Assembly (NCBI GenBank): GCA_014871385.1
Contig: CM026423.1
Coordinates: forward strand, 16,040,467-16,104,466
Origin: Ceratodon purpureus
Taxonomy: Eukaryota; Streptophyta; Bryopsida; Pseudoditrichales; Ditrichaceae
DNA: 64,000 nucleotides
Direction: 5' to 3'
How positions within the stretch are numbered: position 1 is the stretch's first letter; every line of letters starts with the position of its first letter. The notes beneath the pieces are model-generated. The model did not search any database. It was not told the DNA's origin and was given only the letters and a program-made list of their open reading frames with translations. Below are positions 48,101-60,866 of this stretch, piece after piece. The translations under genes were made by a program, and so were the position numbers.

Positions 48101-49038
48101 GCTTACAAGTTTTGAACCTATACTGTTACAACCTTCATATGTTGCCAGAATCATTTGGTGCACTCCGCAACTTGGAAGAGTTGGATTTGGGGGGATGTGA
48201 GAAGCTCAACAGCCTACCAGAGTCGATTGGGAGGCTCCAAAAGCTGCAAAAGCTCGATTTGGAAGGCTCTAGCATTGGAAGCTTGCCGGAGTCATTCGGT
48301 GAGCTGTGCAACTTGGAAGAGTTGGATTTGAGGGGATGTGAGAAGCTCAATACCTTACCAGAGTCGATTGGGAGGCTCCAAAAGCTGCGGAAGTTGAATA
48401 TGGCATGGTCTGGCATTGGAAGCTTGCCGGAGTCATTCGGTGAGCTGTGCAACTTGGAAGAGTTGGATTTGAGGGAATGTGAGAAGCTCAATACCTTACC
48501 AGATTCGATTGGGAGGCTCCAAAAGCTGCGGATGGTGCATTTGTTTAGCTCCGGCATTGGAAGCTTGCCGGAGTCATTCGATGAGCTGTGCAACTTGGAA
48601 GAGTTGGATTTGAGGGGATGTGAGAAGCTCAATACCTTACCAGAGTCGATTGGGAGGCTCCAAAAGCTGCAAAAGCTCGATTTGACGCGGTCTGGCATTG
48701 GAAGCTTGCCGGAGTCATTCGGTGAGCTGTGCAACTTGGATGAGTTGGATTTGTGGGAATGTGCGAAGCTCAATACCTTACCAGAGTCGATTGGGAGGCT
48801 CCAAAAGCTGCGGAAGTTGAATATGGCATGGTCTGGTTTTGGAAGCTTGCCGGAGTCATTCGGTGAGCTGTGCAACTTGGAAGAGTTGAATTTGAGGGGA
48901 TGTGAGAAGCTCAATACCTTACCAGAGTCGATTGCGAAGCTCCCAAAGCTGCGGAAGTTGGATTTGGAAGGCTCTGGCATTGGAAGCTTACCGGCGTCAC
49001 TGCGTCAGTTAGCGAGCTCTGCAAATTGGAACCCCTGA
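45111..49038 (+). CDS. TIR-NBS-LRR resistance protein (TNL1), C-terminus frameshifted
   Basis: Five exons, 45111-45156, 45321-45777, 45876-46983, 47289-47621 and 48034-49038, join in phase to 982 residues. The TIR domain is at about 16-168 and keeps the WCLKEL glutamate needed for NADase activity. The NBS contains P-loop GMGGIGKST (224-232), kinase-2 ILLVLDDI, CILTSRD, CGGVPLVL and MHD at about 504. An acidic DEDDD repeat lies in exon 4. The LRR exon holds six 47-residue double repeats. TNLs are intracellular immune receptors that oligomerise and make NAD-derived signals. Near 49010 the frame changes: a two-base excess (or one-base loss) would restore a further 40 or so residues ending at 49139, so the present stop at 49036-49038 looks like a recent frameshift. 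The exon 4 to 5 join is less certain than the others. Confidence 0.85.
48148..48993 (+). repeat. 141-bp tandem LRR units
   Basis: Six units of 141 bp (47 residues, two LRRs each) start near 48148, 48289, 48430, 48571, 48712 and 48853. They are nearly identical in words such as GAGCTGTGCAACTTGGA and vary mainly after AGCTGCGG, where the predicted variable surface residues fall. Confidence 0.9.
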
Positions 49039-50544
49039 ATTTAGTGGACTGTCAGATGCTCAAATTCCCGATCGGAGCAAGAAGCTTGGAGGTTTCAGAA
49101 GTTGTGGGGTGTGAATTTGATCGGATGAGTGGAGTGTGAATTCGGATTTGTGGTTGCCAGTCGTAGCGTTTCGGGCTCTGTCAAAGCTTTGGAATATGGA
49201 TTTGGCAAGTTCTGTCGTTGGTTATTCTCCTGAAGGGTTCGGAGGGTTCAGAATCTTGGAAATGTTCAATACTTGGATGCAACTTTAGGAGATGTTCGAA
49301 CTTGTTACTTTCCGTCCCAGAGTCACTTTAACTGGAAGAGATCTCTCTGCAGATTCAGAATCTGCAGCTCAAGAGTCGCATGATATTTATTGACACATTC
49401 AAGGTATGTGTTTAGCTACAACCTTCTTGTTTTGAAGAGATTCTTACCTTTGGTATGTTTTCATTTCTTCCCTCATCGATAATACGGGTCGAGACTTTCT
49501 GTTTGTAACCACTTTTACAAGTAACATACCTGTTTTGTACAGTTATTTGCAGTGGAACCACACTTTACACAGAGAAAGTGGAACATTGGAAGGACTTGGC
49601 AACGTTCAAGATCTTCAAACAAACTTCCAACCGCAGCGACGGGATAGATTCACAGGTTGATAGTACACATATTTTATAATGACTGCAGCGTTACTGGATA
49701 GATTCTTGAACTTTGAAACTTGATGTCTTTCAGTTTTTTCAGAAACTCTCATATTCAAATCGTTCAGTCCACCTGTGAATTCAGCAATTGGGCATAATTG
49801 AGCAATTTCGGACACTTATGGCCTTGATCTTCAAATCCTGAGTGGATATGGTCAAGCTCTAAAACTCATCGCCCGGTACAACTGTACAGTACCAGAAGTC
49901 ATCCAGGTTACAAATATGTGATATCTCACCAGCTTACAGACGTTCAGATACTCTTTTTTAGGTTCAAAAGAATTTATTTGGTCGGTTTCTGAGTGGCAAT
50001 TTACCAGTGCATGTGAGGAACCGAAAGATACTGACGCTTCGAGAATCCTAATATGACTTGACTAAAATAATTTGGGGATCATTTTCTTGCACAGAAATCT
50101 TCCTTGAACCTTTGAGGAGTGACATAAACCGAATTCTCAACTTGTAGTGAAATTTACTCTTGTAAGCACCTTCAGGGATCAACAGTATCAACATCTAAAG
50201 GATCTTACCGTTATCCGAATTTATACAATTGCAAAGATTCATCACAAAATATAAATGGATGGAAAAATCACAAGTTGATGTTGAAATTGAAGATGTTTAT
50301 TGTGAAAGTTAGATTACATCGATACAATTAAATCCATGCATACTATCACTAGTTGTTACTTTTTGTATGATTTTGAAAACCAAATTCAAAATTTCATTTG
50401 AATTCTATGACAAAGGGGTATTTGTACGAGGATTGAGTTGGAGGTTTTAGACATTGTTATACATAATTTTGAAAGTGTCACTGAAATGTTAAGCTTATTC
50501 AACTACTTTTCTATGGCTTTTTTATTAAAAAATTGAAAATGCAA
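49039..50544. other. TNL1 3' region, no clear gene
   Basis: The first 100 bases are the out-of-frame remainder of the LRR gene. Exon-like pieces with good splice signals occur to about 49660 (GTATGTG at about 49403, GCAG at about 49550), suggesting a spliced 3' UTR or decayed coding exons. The rest shows nothing. Confidence 0.4.
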
Positions 50545-51480
50545 TTAACCCCTAACTATCCTTAAAACCCAAAATGGGTTTTTGCAATTTCGGGCAGTCT
50601 AGATGGGGTGGTTAAAAGTAAATTTTTTTTTCAAGATTTTTACTGGATGCTCCCTATACGGTAAAGTCTATGTAGTAAAACATTTGAAGCCAAATTCCAA
50701 TTTTAGAACCTTCATCTAGAAAATTTAGGTTTCAAGTCCAAAACGGGCAGTCTAAAATTAAGTCTTTTTAAAAAAACAAAAATTGAAATATGTTCATAAT
50801 CAAATCACTACTCAAATTCCATAGTGACCGAAGTCAAAAGAAATACCAGTTTTACAAGGGCAGCCTCCAAAAGTAACAAAGACAAGCTTCAAAAAATTTA
50901 GTAACTTTTCAATTTTTCCTTATAAAATTTGTCTAAATTTGAGATTTTTGTTTTTTTTAATATTGTTTTTTTGAAAACCACAAATTTATAAAGGTACCTA
51001 CTCACTGTTCACTTTTACTTTAGCTCACAAATTGTTTTTGTAATGCATGTTTTACTATTTTGTCAATTTTATAGCTTCTTATAGAAAGTAATTTGCATGA
51101 AGGTCTAAAATGCGTTTTGATTTCCCTAAAATTTTGCATGAGCATAGCTGACCTAGTTTGCTACATGGAAAAAAATCTGACCAAAATGTTTGAAATAATA
51201 ATCATCAAGTCTCCCTTTGGCCCATTTGCACCATGCATCTGGACTAAGGCCCAAAAAAATATTTGCTGAAACTTTGAACACTACGATCTCATTAATGAAA
51301 AACATCCAACGACTGAAATTTGGATCAGTTCTTCCAAGTAGGGTTAGGTACAAGATCTTACGGTTGAAATTCCAAAAACATTTAACGAATTTGTTCCATA
51401 TCCTCGGCAGGGCATAGTGGTTATAAATCGAAGTTTTGACGATTCAAGCTCTTAAAAACAAAAGGAAATTTAGGGGTTAA
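50545..51480. mobile_element. TTAA-flanked MITE, copy A
   Basis: TTAA-CCCCTAA at the left and TTAGGGG-TTAA at the right bound 936 bp. TTAA duplication plus CCC-starting ends fits piggyBac-type elements. The interior is closely related to the copy at 52702 (shared stretches around GCCAAATTCCAATTTTA and CAAGTCCAAAACGGGCAG). It has no transposase. Confidence 0.65.
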
Positions 51481-52701
51481 TTCCAATTTTTGTCATTGTT
51501 AGAGATCCATCAATTTATCATAGTTGGCATGAATTCATAATGTGGGTTTTAACCAAACTCAAGGCGTGAGCAAGGAGATTAGTTTTAATAGCATGTCAAC
51601 TATTCAATCTTTGATCTAAATTAGATGCTTTGAACACTTAATATTGTGAAAAACTATTTCTTAAGACTTGAATTTGAAAAATTATTACCTTCATATCTCA
51701 GCCAAACAATATGAGGAACTAATATAAGTACAGTGTCAAACTTAGCACAATGCGCGGGGAGAAGTGACAGCTAGTTACAGATCATCGTACTGAAATTGAT
51801 ATTTAGCCGGTAAAACTTGAATGTTTTAGGATATTTTCCGGTTGAAAAATCTAAAATGTATCCATGTATCACATAAGTATCACATGGGTATCACCCAAAT
51901 ATTGTCCAATTATCATCCAGATATCATCTACTTCAATCGAATAAGTTCAGAGAAGAAAGGATATTAGCTAGGTTGAGTCCAAAATCTCCCTAATAGGTGG
52001 CTTAGCACCAAATTCTTTGTCTTTCCACAATGATGGGAGTGTACTTACTCTGCACGGTACTGCCATCGAAGTTTTTATCGCATAGGCTTTTGACTAATTG
52101 ACTACATTGATAGAATGGTCGTATGCGCAAAGGGGCTATGATCAAGGTATTATGGTCATTTTTATTTTGCAGTTACTTGTAGACGCTTTGACAAAGAGAA
52201 TGTGAACATTGAGGAGTACATAGGGTGGAATAGCACTTTCAAAGTGTAGCCAAGTGAAGAGACCAACTATCAAGAATCCAGATTGAAGTAAGTTGAGAGT
52301 CTATACTTTGGCCGACTATAGTGTGAAGCTTTGGGGCCAAGTCTAAGGCCAAGACTTATGAGCCAAATATTTGAAAATTTATAGAAAACTGAAAAAACAA
52401 AGTTGAAAAAACAAATGAAAATAATTCAGAAAATCACTCATTATTACGACAAAGTTATGACTAATTGAAATTCAACTTATTTTTTATTATTATAGATGTA
52501 GTGCCATTGATTATCAACGGATTAATAAATAGAGCATGAGATGGCTTGTAGAGCATGACTAGCCTTTGAAAGTCTAAAAGTCTTGTCGATTTGTACATAT
52601 TTCATTTTAGAAAATTCCAATGTTTTTTGACAAAAGTTTGGATCGTGGAAAAATGGGAATCTAAGTTTTAATCAATAAATCAATAGGACAATGCTTTGGT
52701 G
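51481..52701. other. Spacer between MITEs
   Basis: AT-rich, no gene. Around 52170-52260 short sequence resembles the decayed exon-like piece at 49540-49620 downstream of TNL1, so this may hold TNL debris. Confidence 0.35.
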
Positions 52702-53638
52702 TTAACCCCTAAGTGTCCAGGAAAGCCGAAATGGCTTTTTGCTGTTTTGGTTAGTCTAGATAAAGGGGTTAAAATTGATATTTTTGCCTAAGATCTGTAC
52801 TAGATGCTCCTTGTACTGCAAAGTGTATGTGGTAAAATTTGCAAAGCCAAATTCCAATTTTAAGACCTTCATCTAGAAATTTTAGGTTTCAAGTCCAAAA
52901 CGGGCAGCTTAAAATTAGGCTTTTTTTTAAAAACAATTCTTGAAGTATGTTTATAACCAAACCACCATTCAAATTCCAAAGAGACCCAAGTCAAAAAATA
53001 TACCAATTTTACAAGGGCAGCCTCTAAAGATTACAAAGACAAGCTTCAATATTTTCAATAATTTTTGAATTACTTCTTTCGAAATTCGTCAAAATTTGAG
53101 ATTTTAGAATTTTTCAAAAATAATTTCGCTTAAAAATCAAAAACTTATAAAGGCACCTATCCAATGTTCAGATTTTCCTACAACCAAATTTACGTGACGT
53201 CATGCATGTTTTACTATATCAACGTTTTCAAGCGTGCTATTAGAGAACAATTTTTATGAGAGCCAAAAAAAGGAATGAGTCTCTCAAATTTTCCAAGGAG
53301 GTACTCAACTTGATTACCTTCATGGAAAAAAATATGGGCAAAATTTTTGGGGTAACAATCTTCAACTCATCCTTTGCACCATTTCGACTAGGTCATTCAG
53401 CCAATGCCCAAAAAAAGTTTTGCTGCAGCTTTGAATATTATAATCTCTACGATGGTAAATATCCAACGGCTAAAAATGTTATCAGTATTTCTAAAGATGG
53501 TTTAGTACAAGATCTTACGGCTGGATGTCTAAAAAAAGCAAATTTGTTGGATTCTAATTGTCGTTTCTACAAGGTGGTCAAAAATCACTGTTTTGGAGGT
53601 TTTGAGACCCAGAACATGCTTGGGCACTTAGGGGATAA
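52702..53638. mobile_element. TTAA-flanked MITE, copy B
   Basis: The left end is TTAA-CCCCTAAGTGTCC and the right end, read on the complement, is TTAT-CCCCTAAGTGCCC. It is homologous to copy A over most of its length. An open frame at 53256-53699 extends past the right end and shows no domain, so it is not called a gene. Confidence 0.65.
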
Positions 53639-53866
53639 AACTTCCAAAAAGTGTTGCCATGTAGGTTCTTTCAGAGGCGGCGCCCTTTGGACTTTTTAAT
53701 TTATTGAGAAGGCTAAGATAACGGACTTTAGATGTTTTTTTAGCAATCTGATTCGTGTAAACAAATGGCGTCTATACCTTTGGTCATAGTCTGAAGTGTT
53801 CTAACTCTAAGAGCAAGGTCAATGTTCTCTCATCAATAGCTTTTAGTATAGGGGCTTGACAAGACC

Positions 53867-54686
53867 TTAACCCCTAAAGGACAAAGCAACCACTTTTGGG
53901 TTGCGCCAAAAATAGAAAACCCAATAAAATGCCCTAGAAGGATCGGATTTGAGTGTTTTTTGTTTCTAACTTCTTTAGAATCAAGTTGTCAACAAGGATA
54001 CGCTAAAAATTATAGTGAAAAATTGAAACCCCAATTTTAGAAAAAAGAAACAACATAGGTCCGTGAAGTGTTTCTATAGTGAAGTTAGTGTATCTTCAAT
54101 TATAGTGTTTCAACCAAACTTTGAGCACATTGAAAACTGAAATGAAGATCTCTCCTTATGGATTAATTTTTAGCATTTTTTTTAGATGGTTATATGACCA
54201 CTCTGTTATGGCTTCACCATTTTGGATTTATCATAACCCTTTTGAATTTTCCAAAAAGTGCCATGTTGGAAAAAATAAAATTCATAGTGACACTTATGTC
54301 AAACCCATTTTCTCCAAATTGGTAACTCGGAAAAACCTTAAATTTATTGTGCATGTTTCTAACATACTAGAGAAGAGAATTAGCTTTAGTTGCCAAGTTT
54401 TTATATATTTTTGAATTAACAATTTTTAGTTAAACTCGGAAATTCACTGTAAGTATTTCAGAAATTCACCAATCTTCCAAACTTCACATGTTATTATCTT
54501 CTGATCCGTTGCTTTTCTAAACCCAAAATTTGAGTTTAGATTTTGGTAGCTCACTACTTTCAAAGATCTTACGGTTAAATTGCTTAAGGTGATTCTCAAA
54601 TTTGTCTCACTTTGGAAAATGCAAGAATGGCACTGTAGGTACTGAAAAACTGTGGAAATACTACTCCTCCATCCTTTAGGGGTTAA
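53867..54686. mobile_element. TTAA-flanked MITE, copy C
   Basis: The left end is TTAA-CCCCTAAAGGAC and the right end, on the complement, is TTAA-CCCCTAAAGGAT; length 820 bp. Terminal sequence is shared with copies A and B, but the interior differs. An in-frame stretch at 54121-54414 has no domain. Confidence 0.7.
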
Positions 54687-54937
54687 GATAATTTTAAGAT
54701 GATATATTCAATACGAAGTTGAACGACTTTTTAGTAAGAGATTGCAAATTCAAATCCAAATATAACTGTAGTAATTAAAACTAAAGACATGTTGGCTAAG
54801 TCTGATTACATGTGTGCTGACCATGTTGCACCAGAATCTGAATTTGACACTGACTTTATATATACCGTGAGGGAAAGTCTCTCTATAAATGGAGAAAATT
54901 GGGCGTGACCTAGAGCTCAATAGCATGACCCAATTCG

Positions 54938-55300
54938 TTAATCCCTAAAGCATCAACTCAACAGTTTTGGTATGATTTTGGGTCCGGTCAGGCTCCCTAT
55001 GAGTCAAATTTTATACGATGTGGCTATAACTTTGGCACAAGATGGGAAATTGTCATATCTTTCTAACAAGACCAAATTTTACTTTCATCGGGCCTGGAGT
55101 TAAGAAATAATTTGTGTTTAAAGATCAAAATTCAATTCAGGGCACCTCGGGCAGGTTTGAAGTGGTGTACCAAATCTGTGATACTCTACAGTGACTCCAA
55201 ATGATCCTTTCTGAAATTGTTTCACAATTTTTTTTATACCTTGATTTTGAAAAACCCAACCGTGGGATCTTGTTTGGAGCCATCCATTTAATCTATGTAC
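54938..55300. mobile_element. Possible left end of a fourth TTAA MITE
   Basis: TTAA-TCCCTAAAGCATC resembles the other ends by one or two changes. No right end was found; the right limit given is only the start of the tandem repeat. Confidence 0.3.
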
Positions 55301-55480
55301 CAAGTTTTGTAAAGTTTGACCATACGGATCTTGAGATATATCCGGTCAAAGTTCCAAGTTTTGTAAAGTTTGACCATACGGATCTTGAGATATATCCGGT
55401 CAAAGTTCCAAGTTTTGTAAAGTTTGACCATACGGAACTTGAGATATATCCGGTCAAAGTTCCAAGTTTTATAAAAACTT
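55301..55480. repeat. 54-bp tandem repeat, about 3.4 copies
   Basis: Units start at 55301, 55355 and 55409, each carrying GACCATACGGATCTTGAGAT with one change in the third copy (GAACTT). The copies are almost identical, so the array is young. Confidence 0.95.
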
Positions 55481-57745
55481 TCAAACAGCTTCGTCACCTA
55501 TTTTTCCTTCACCATTTTCTCCTCCTGAACCACAGTATATGCTGTAAAATTCATATCTATTTTGGATTTATTTATTTTTTGGTTTTTTTTTCTTTGAATT
55601 TTTTTTCCATACAAATGCATGTATACACCGTTCAGATTTCAAAAAATAGATGATCTTCTTAGGCATTTGTAGTGTGGAAAAAGAGCCAGTGTATATGCAT
55701 TTCATTTGACTCCCGTCATTTCAAATATGGTTTTCCAATGCTTTTGTGTATTGTATTGTCTTCAATTTATTTGACCATACTCCCACCTCACTTTAGAATC
55801 CAATTTTTTTGCCTTTTAGCCGTAATCTTTCTTCTTACATTTGGAGTCTAATTATTTCAATATCACAAACTATCATTGAACAACCTCATCCTAATCATCA
55901 ATGATCTAGATGAGGTCTTTGATCATTATTTTATATTCAAGCCTCATTGATTTTGAGTGCATTACATTGCACCTCACTACTCCTTGAGATTCTAATTGGA
56001 GGCTTTGCCATAGTTTGTACAGAACAAATTACAATCCAGCTAAGTACGTATGCAAGCAAGCTACATTCTGCCTTCTAGTAATTTTTATAAAGTGAAGTGG
56101 CAAGTCCTGATGTGAAGGACAACCAAACTAGAAAATATATAGGACAATTACAAACAAGACCATATATTAGTTTATCTTTTCTTAATAAAAAATCACAGTC
56201 TAAGACAGTTTCTAGAATTCAATTTCATTTATGAAATAGATGTTTTTTTTAACAATTTTTTTTTGAAAATTGAATTACTTTCTACCTTTAACATACTTAT
56301 TTGACTCAAATTGTCAAAGTAAAAAGTTATCAATATAATTTACACTATAATACCATACCATGAAAAAATATGAAATAAATTTGATATTTGCAGTAACATT
56401 TCAAAATCTATTTTCAAACAATAAATGAAACTTTTCAAAGTGAAAAGTTGTGCAAATCAAGTTTGTTTTAAAAAATTATTACCAAAAGTCTAAGGACATG
56501 GTAGAAAATCCTTGAATACATAATCAATATGCATTGTTTAGATTTATCTTAAAAAATATGACTTTTAGGAATATCAAACAGAGATTTAGGATATACACTT
56601 ACAATCAACACCTCACAGATGGCGAGGCCAAATTTCAAGAATAAATCATAAATTGCCTAAGTTTTGAGTAATTTGGCTATAACATAATTAAAATTTCAAG
56701 GATTAACTTAAACCGGGAGTCTTTCATGTGAAACAGCACTACTCTGGTCATCTTTAATCCTAATTGAACGCTTTCTCTCCATCTCTCATGACTCTCTTCC
56801 AACGAGATGCCCAATCGAGCTCTTTAACCTATAAATGGAGTACCTCCGTTGTCTTGCTCCAAACTTCCCCAAAAGACTATTTTACCATTACTACACTAAA
56901 ATTACGTCATTGTATCCAGAATTGAACTAAATATTACCGCATGGTAAACACTGTTATTACTGAGCCTCTCACTGGTTGAACGCAACGATGATGACAATAA
57001 ATATCATCTCGGTTTCATCCAGGAAAGAGACTCTGCACCTCGAAAATCACAATACCAACATTATCTGTAGAAATTACATATCTACAACTCCAAATCTAGG
57101 AACTATGTAAATTTCATTGGCTCTGGGTGCAGTAACGGGTTTAGGTCGTCGCCTCAATCCGGCGATGAAGAAGCTTTGGCACAAGAGCAACAGGCGAGGA
57201 ACAGACGCGAGGTGACAGTCCAAACAATCTCACAACAGCAGCAAGCTCGCAGCCAGTGTCGGAGTTTCTCTAGATTGCGCTCGCCAATTCAATGCCGCAA
57301 GCGCCTCTCGGGCTCGGGGAGCGAATTTGAGCTCATAGAATCTTCTCTCATCTTCTGCCATGGCGTATCAACGAAGTTCACTTCTGCTGCTTAGGGTTTG
57401 GTTGAGAGAATTCGGGGAGGCATGAGAGGAGGAGGTTTAGTCGTATCTGTGTAGTGTAGTGTTGTTGTTGCTGGTACGGGTGTTCTTCTCGTGGTGTGAG
57501 GTTGATTGGGAGATTGCTTGGAATTTGGCTGGTGTGGATTGTGTGAAGGTTTTAGTAGGTTGTCGTTTGGAATGAAGGTGTGACGACGCGGGGGAGGAGG
57601 AGTAGGGAGTGGAGGTGCTTAGGTTTTTGTGGAGAGAGGTTGGAGGAGCATGGTTGTTGTAGTGTTCGCAATTTGGCGTTTATTTTTCTAGGGGTGGAAT
57701 TCCTTTCGGATTTTTGTTTCGGTTTGGACGAGAGCGAGGGAGAGT
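55481..57745. other. Non-coding region, AT-rich then GC-richer
   Basis: 55481-57100 is AT-rich without genes. 57100-57745 is GC-richer, resembling a promoter/5' UTR (ATG at 57166 opens a 16-codon frame only). It abuts the AAE3-derived copy and has no counterpart upstream of the AAE3 last exon, so it marks the duplication breakpoint. It may drive transcription into the copy. Confidence 0.4.
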
Positions 57746-58640
57746 TCTTTAATCGATCTTTAATCTTACGGTTGATGTTGTAGTCATTGTCTGCTGCTTT
57801 GTGGGGTTCATGGTCATTTAATTTTAAACTTCCTCTACAGTAGTGGTACTTCATGGATTTCGACTATTCTATTGGTTTCCTCTTTTCCCCTAATGTCCGA
57901 TTAAGTATGTTATGAATCTTGCTTCGTGGTGCAGGTGAATGCTGGAATTGTGTTGAACAAAGGAGCAGAAGCCACCGAGAAAGATATAGTAGAGCATTGC
58001 AAGAAGAACTTGGCAGCATTCAAGATCCCCAAACGGATTTTCTTCGCTGATGAACTGCCACGCACAGCAACAGGCAAGATTCAGGCAGCATAGACACAAG
58101 TTGAAATCCAAGAGGCTTAATTTCTAATGGAGTTGACGGTAAACCAGTGAGATTACTCTTTGACAGGGCAATAAATAGAGTTATTGTTAGGAATGTTCCG
58201 ACTTCCTTTTGGCTCACCTGCAAAGACCGCTCGGTTATGTGTTTCAAGTTCGGATTGAAGTACCGCGAGACATCCAGTCTATGTAAGCAAAACCGGGAAT
58301 GCACTCACAGATTCACCAATAAATATGTTCAAAGCTAAATTTTCTTCCACTCAGTTCTGTGATTTTGGCTGTGAAAGTGGAGGTGTATCCAGTGGAGGCT
58401 GTGAGTAGATTTTTGTATGCAAGTGTATGTGATATCAGGCGCCTGCTTTGTAAAGAATGTCTAAGATGTCTGCTTAGAACACCTGTGATGGAAAGATGGA
58501 TCAATATTCATGAATGGAATCAAGACTACTCAGAAACAAGAAGCATTGCAATTGCTCCTAAGCACTGTGTTACCATTACCAAATCAATTCCATTTGACAT
58601 TCCAAACAATTCTTTGGCAAAATACTGCAGATTGCAGTAC
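57746..58640 (+). pseudogene. Partial AAE3 duplicate (last exon and 3' flank)
   Basis: This matches 19449 onward of the AAE3 locus, including the end of intron 4, the last exon (about 57935-58093) and the 3' flank. Exons 1-4 are absent. A 33-base in-frame deletion removes 11 codons after GKIQ, so the frame ends GKIQAA. Without the adenylation core it cannot encode an active enzyme. One substitution changes KRV to KRI. Confidence 0.85.
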
Positions 58641-59664
58641 GGTAGTAGAATAATTTGAAAATACACCTCCAATTTTACCTTCTTCTTTGTTTCATCATAC
58701 TTAGGATAAAAGCACATACTTCAATGCTATTATATATGATTCACTTGTCTTTATATCACTCATCTACTTTCTAACACAAAAATGATGAGTTTGGAGATGA
58801 ATTCAATATATTTATAATATTTTACATTCATAATCAATTTCATTATTATATTCAAATCATTCTTTTAAAAATTTATCTTATATATGATTAAGATAAAATT
58901 CAAAAAATCATCTTTATTTTATTAGATATTAAACTAATATTGTTATAATTATTATGATTTTTTATAAAACTATTCAATAATATCTTGTAGATTGTAAAGT
59001 AATACTATCATACATTACAATTATTAGAAAACTATATTAAAGTATCAAAAAATGTATCTATTTAGTTCCATCAATATTTGAGACAATTAGTCACATATTA
59101 TTAATTTTACTGTAATCATCGATAAAATGACTTCATAATGCCAAGATTACATAATTCATTTTCAGATTCAATGAATCTAGAATAAAAATTTGAGAGTAAT
59201 TTCATTTAAATTCTTTCCAACCGTAAAAATAAAAAAATAAAAAAAATATTCTTAAAGTAGTTATTTAAAAAAAATATTATGTTGTTTGTAGAACATTTCA
59301 AACTTATTCAAATTAAAAAATACTTGGAATATTTTGCTTTCTTATTACCATAGCAGGTTCGTTCCTTGTCGAACCGAATGAAAATTAATTTTTTTTGAAA
59401 AAATAAAGTTCATTCTTCTTAAATTGATTTTTTAAATTTAATTTTTTTTGCAAAAAATCACTAAAAATAACCTCAAATAGCTTAAATATAACAAAATATC
59501 ACAAAAAAAAATTTACTCTTTTTTCGTCCTTTTGTCTCCATAATTTTCTAACTTTTTCCGTTTTTTTTGGCAATTATTTATGAACTAACCTGCTACGGTG
59601 TTACAGTACTTGAATTGCATGAATAAACTAAAAGACTCCAAGCAGTTATTCGCCGAAAGCCTCT
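58641..59664. other. AT-rich flank paralogous to 21.8-22.3 kb
   Basis: Blocks at about 58690-58990 and 59040-59100 match the sequence just left of the 21.6-kb element. There is no counterpart of the element here. No gene is seen. Confidence 0.55.
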
Positions 59665-60866
59665 GATCGCAGTTTCGGAGGCCGGTGACCGGAGACTACA
59701 TGCGGGCACCGGAGACCATGGCACACTTTGCATGCAAAGAACGACCATTCAATACATCCCCCAATCTAACACTGTTCATCACTGTTAAGTCGGGCAGGCA
59801 TGTTCATCACTGTTAAGGCCTGTTCGACATCACTGTTAAGTCGGGCCGGCCTTAGCATGGTCGATTCATAGCCATTTCCAAACTCGTCTGCTCTTCACTA
59901 CTTCCTGTTACGAGCGCTTCACTGAGCTCTCATCATGTCGATTTTGTTTCCGGGAGTTTCTCATACCTCCCACATGCTGTCCTGATCTGAATTCTGAATA
60001 TGAGTATGTCGCTCCACTAGGGTTCGGGTGGGAGTTTTCGTTGCGAGGAGATTGTCGGTGAGAATTTTTCGAAATCACGCGATCGTGAGCTTGTGTTGGG
60101 TTGTTTTGTTGGATTGTGGTAGATTAGGGACACAAACTGTATCGGGAACCCCCGGCCATGGCTGTTAAAACCAAGTATATATGAGGCGACTCATATGTTC
60201 CCGATACAGCAGGTGTCCCGATGTATTGGATGGTTGTTCTTTGATGCAAAGTGTGTGATCTAGTGTACCTTGATGTGGGGTTTGCTATCATGGATTTTTT
60301 TATTTGCTTGGCAGACAAGATTTGTGGGATAATTAGTAAACGATGTGTCGATCTCCTTGTGTCGCTTTTGGTTCAAAATTGTTCGTCTTCTTGACATATA
60401 TGGCTTGCAGTCTGTTCACATACTAGTTCACGGATTGAGCCTATCTTGCCATGATGCCGTGTGTACGTTTTGAAGAGATTGTTGAGTATGTGAAGGAGTG
60501 CATTACTTTCTAGGGTGAAGTGTTCTTAATCTGATTTACAGTACAGCAGATGATCATCTGATGGACCACAGTGTGCGTTACAGACACAGTGATCAGGGCC
60601 TGGAAGTTTGGTTTTCCGCCATCTCGCAACTCGAGAGTTCAGAGGAGGAGTAGAGTAACAACACCTGTAAGTGCGAGGACCTTGTGCATGTCTTTATCGT
60701 TTATCATGTGTATATTGCTGAAACATGTTGCGGAGAATCTGAATGCTGATGAGACAGAATGTGTGCAACGAGAGTAGGTAAGTAGGGGCGGGCTACTGTA
60801 ACATTTCTGTGGAGAATCGGAATCTCATAATCGTTGGTTTGCAGCAGCGGCAGTGTGACAGAAGCT
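59665..60866 (+). promoter_or_regulatory. TNL2 upstream region
   Basis: A paralogue of 44050-45110 with small indels. It contains extra copies of a CTGTTCATCACTGTTAAG phrase at about 59768-59840 and the 93-base insertion at 60127-60219. Confidence 0.5.
60127..60219. mobile_element. 93-bp palindromic MITE
   Basis: The ends GGGACAC and GTGTCCC, and the inner pair CTGTATCGGGAAC/GTTCCCGATACAG, form a near-complete hairpin. The paralogous site before TNL1 (about 44458) lacks it, so it inserted after the duplication. Confidence 0.75.

Noticed and set aside
48135..48980. 281-residue minus-strand frame
   Set aside because: It is antisense to the LRR repeats of TNL1; its periodicity reflects the coding strand.
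53256..53699. 147-residue plus-strand frame in MITE B
   Set aside because: It runs across the MITE boundary and has no domain; MITE A lacks a matching frame.
57176..57394. 72-residue frame upstream of the AAE3 copy
   Set aside because: No ATG-led domain; Gln/Arg/Ser-rich translation of a probable 5' UTR.
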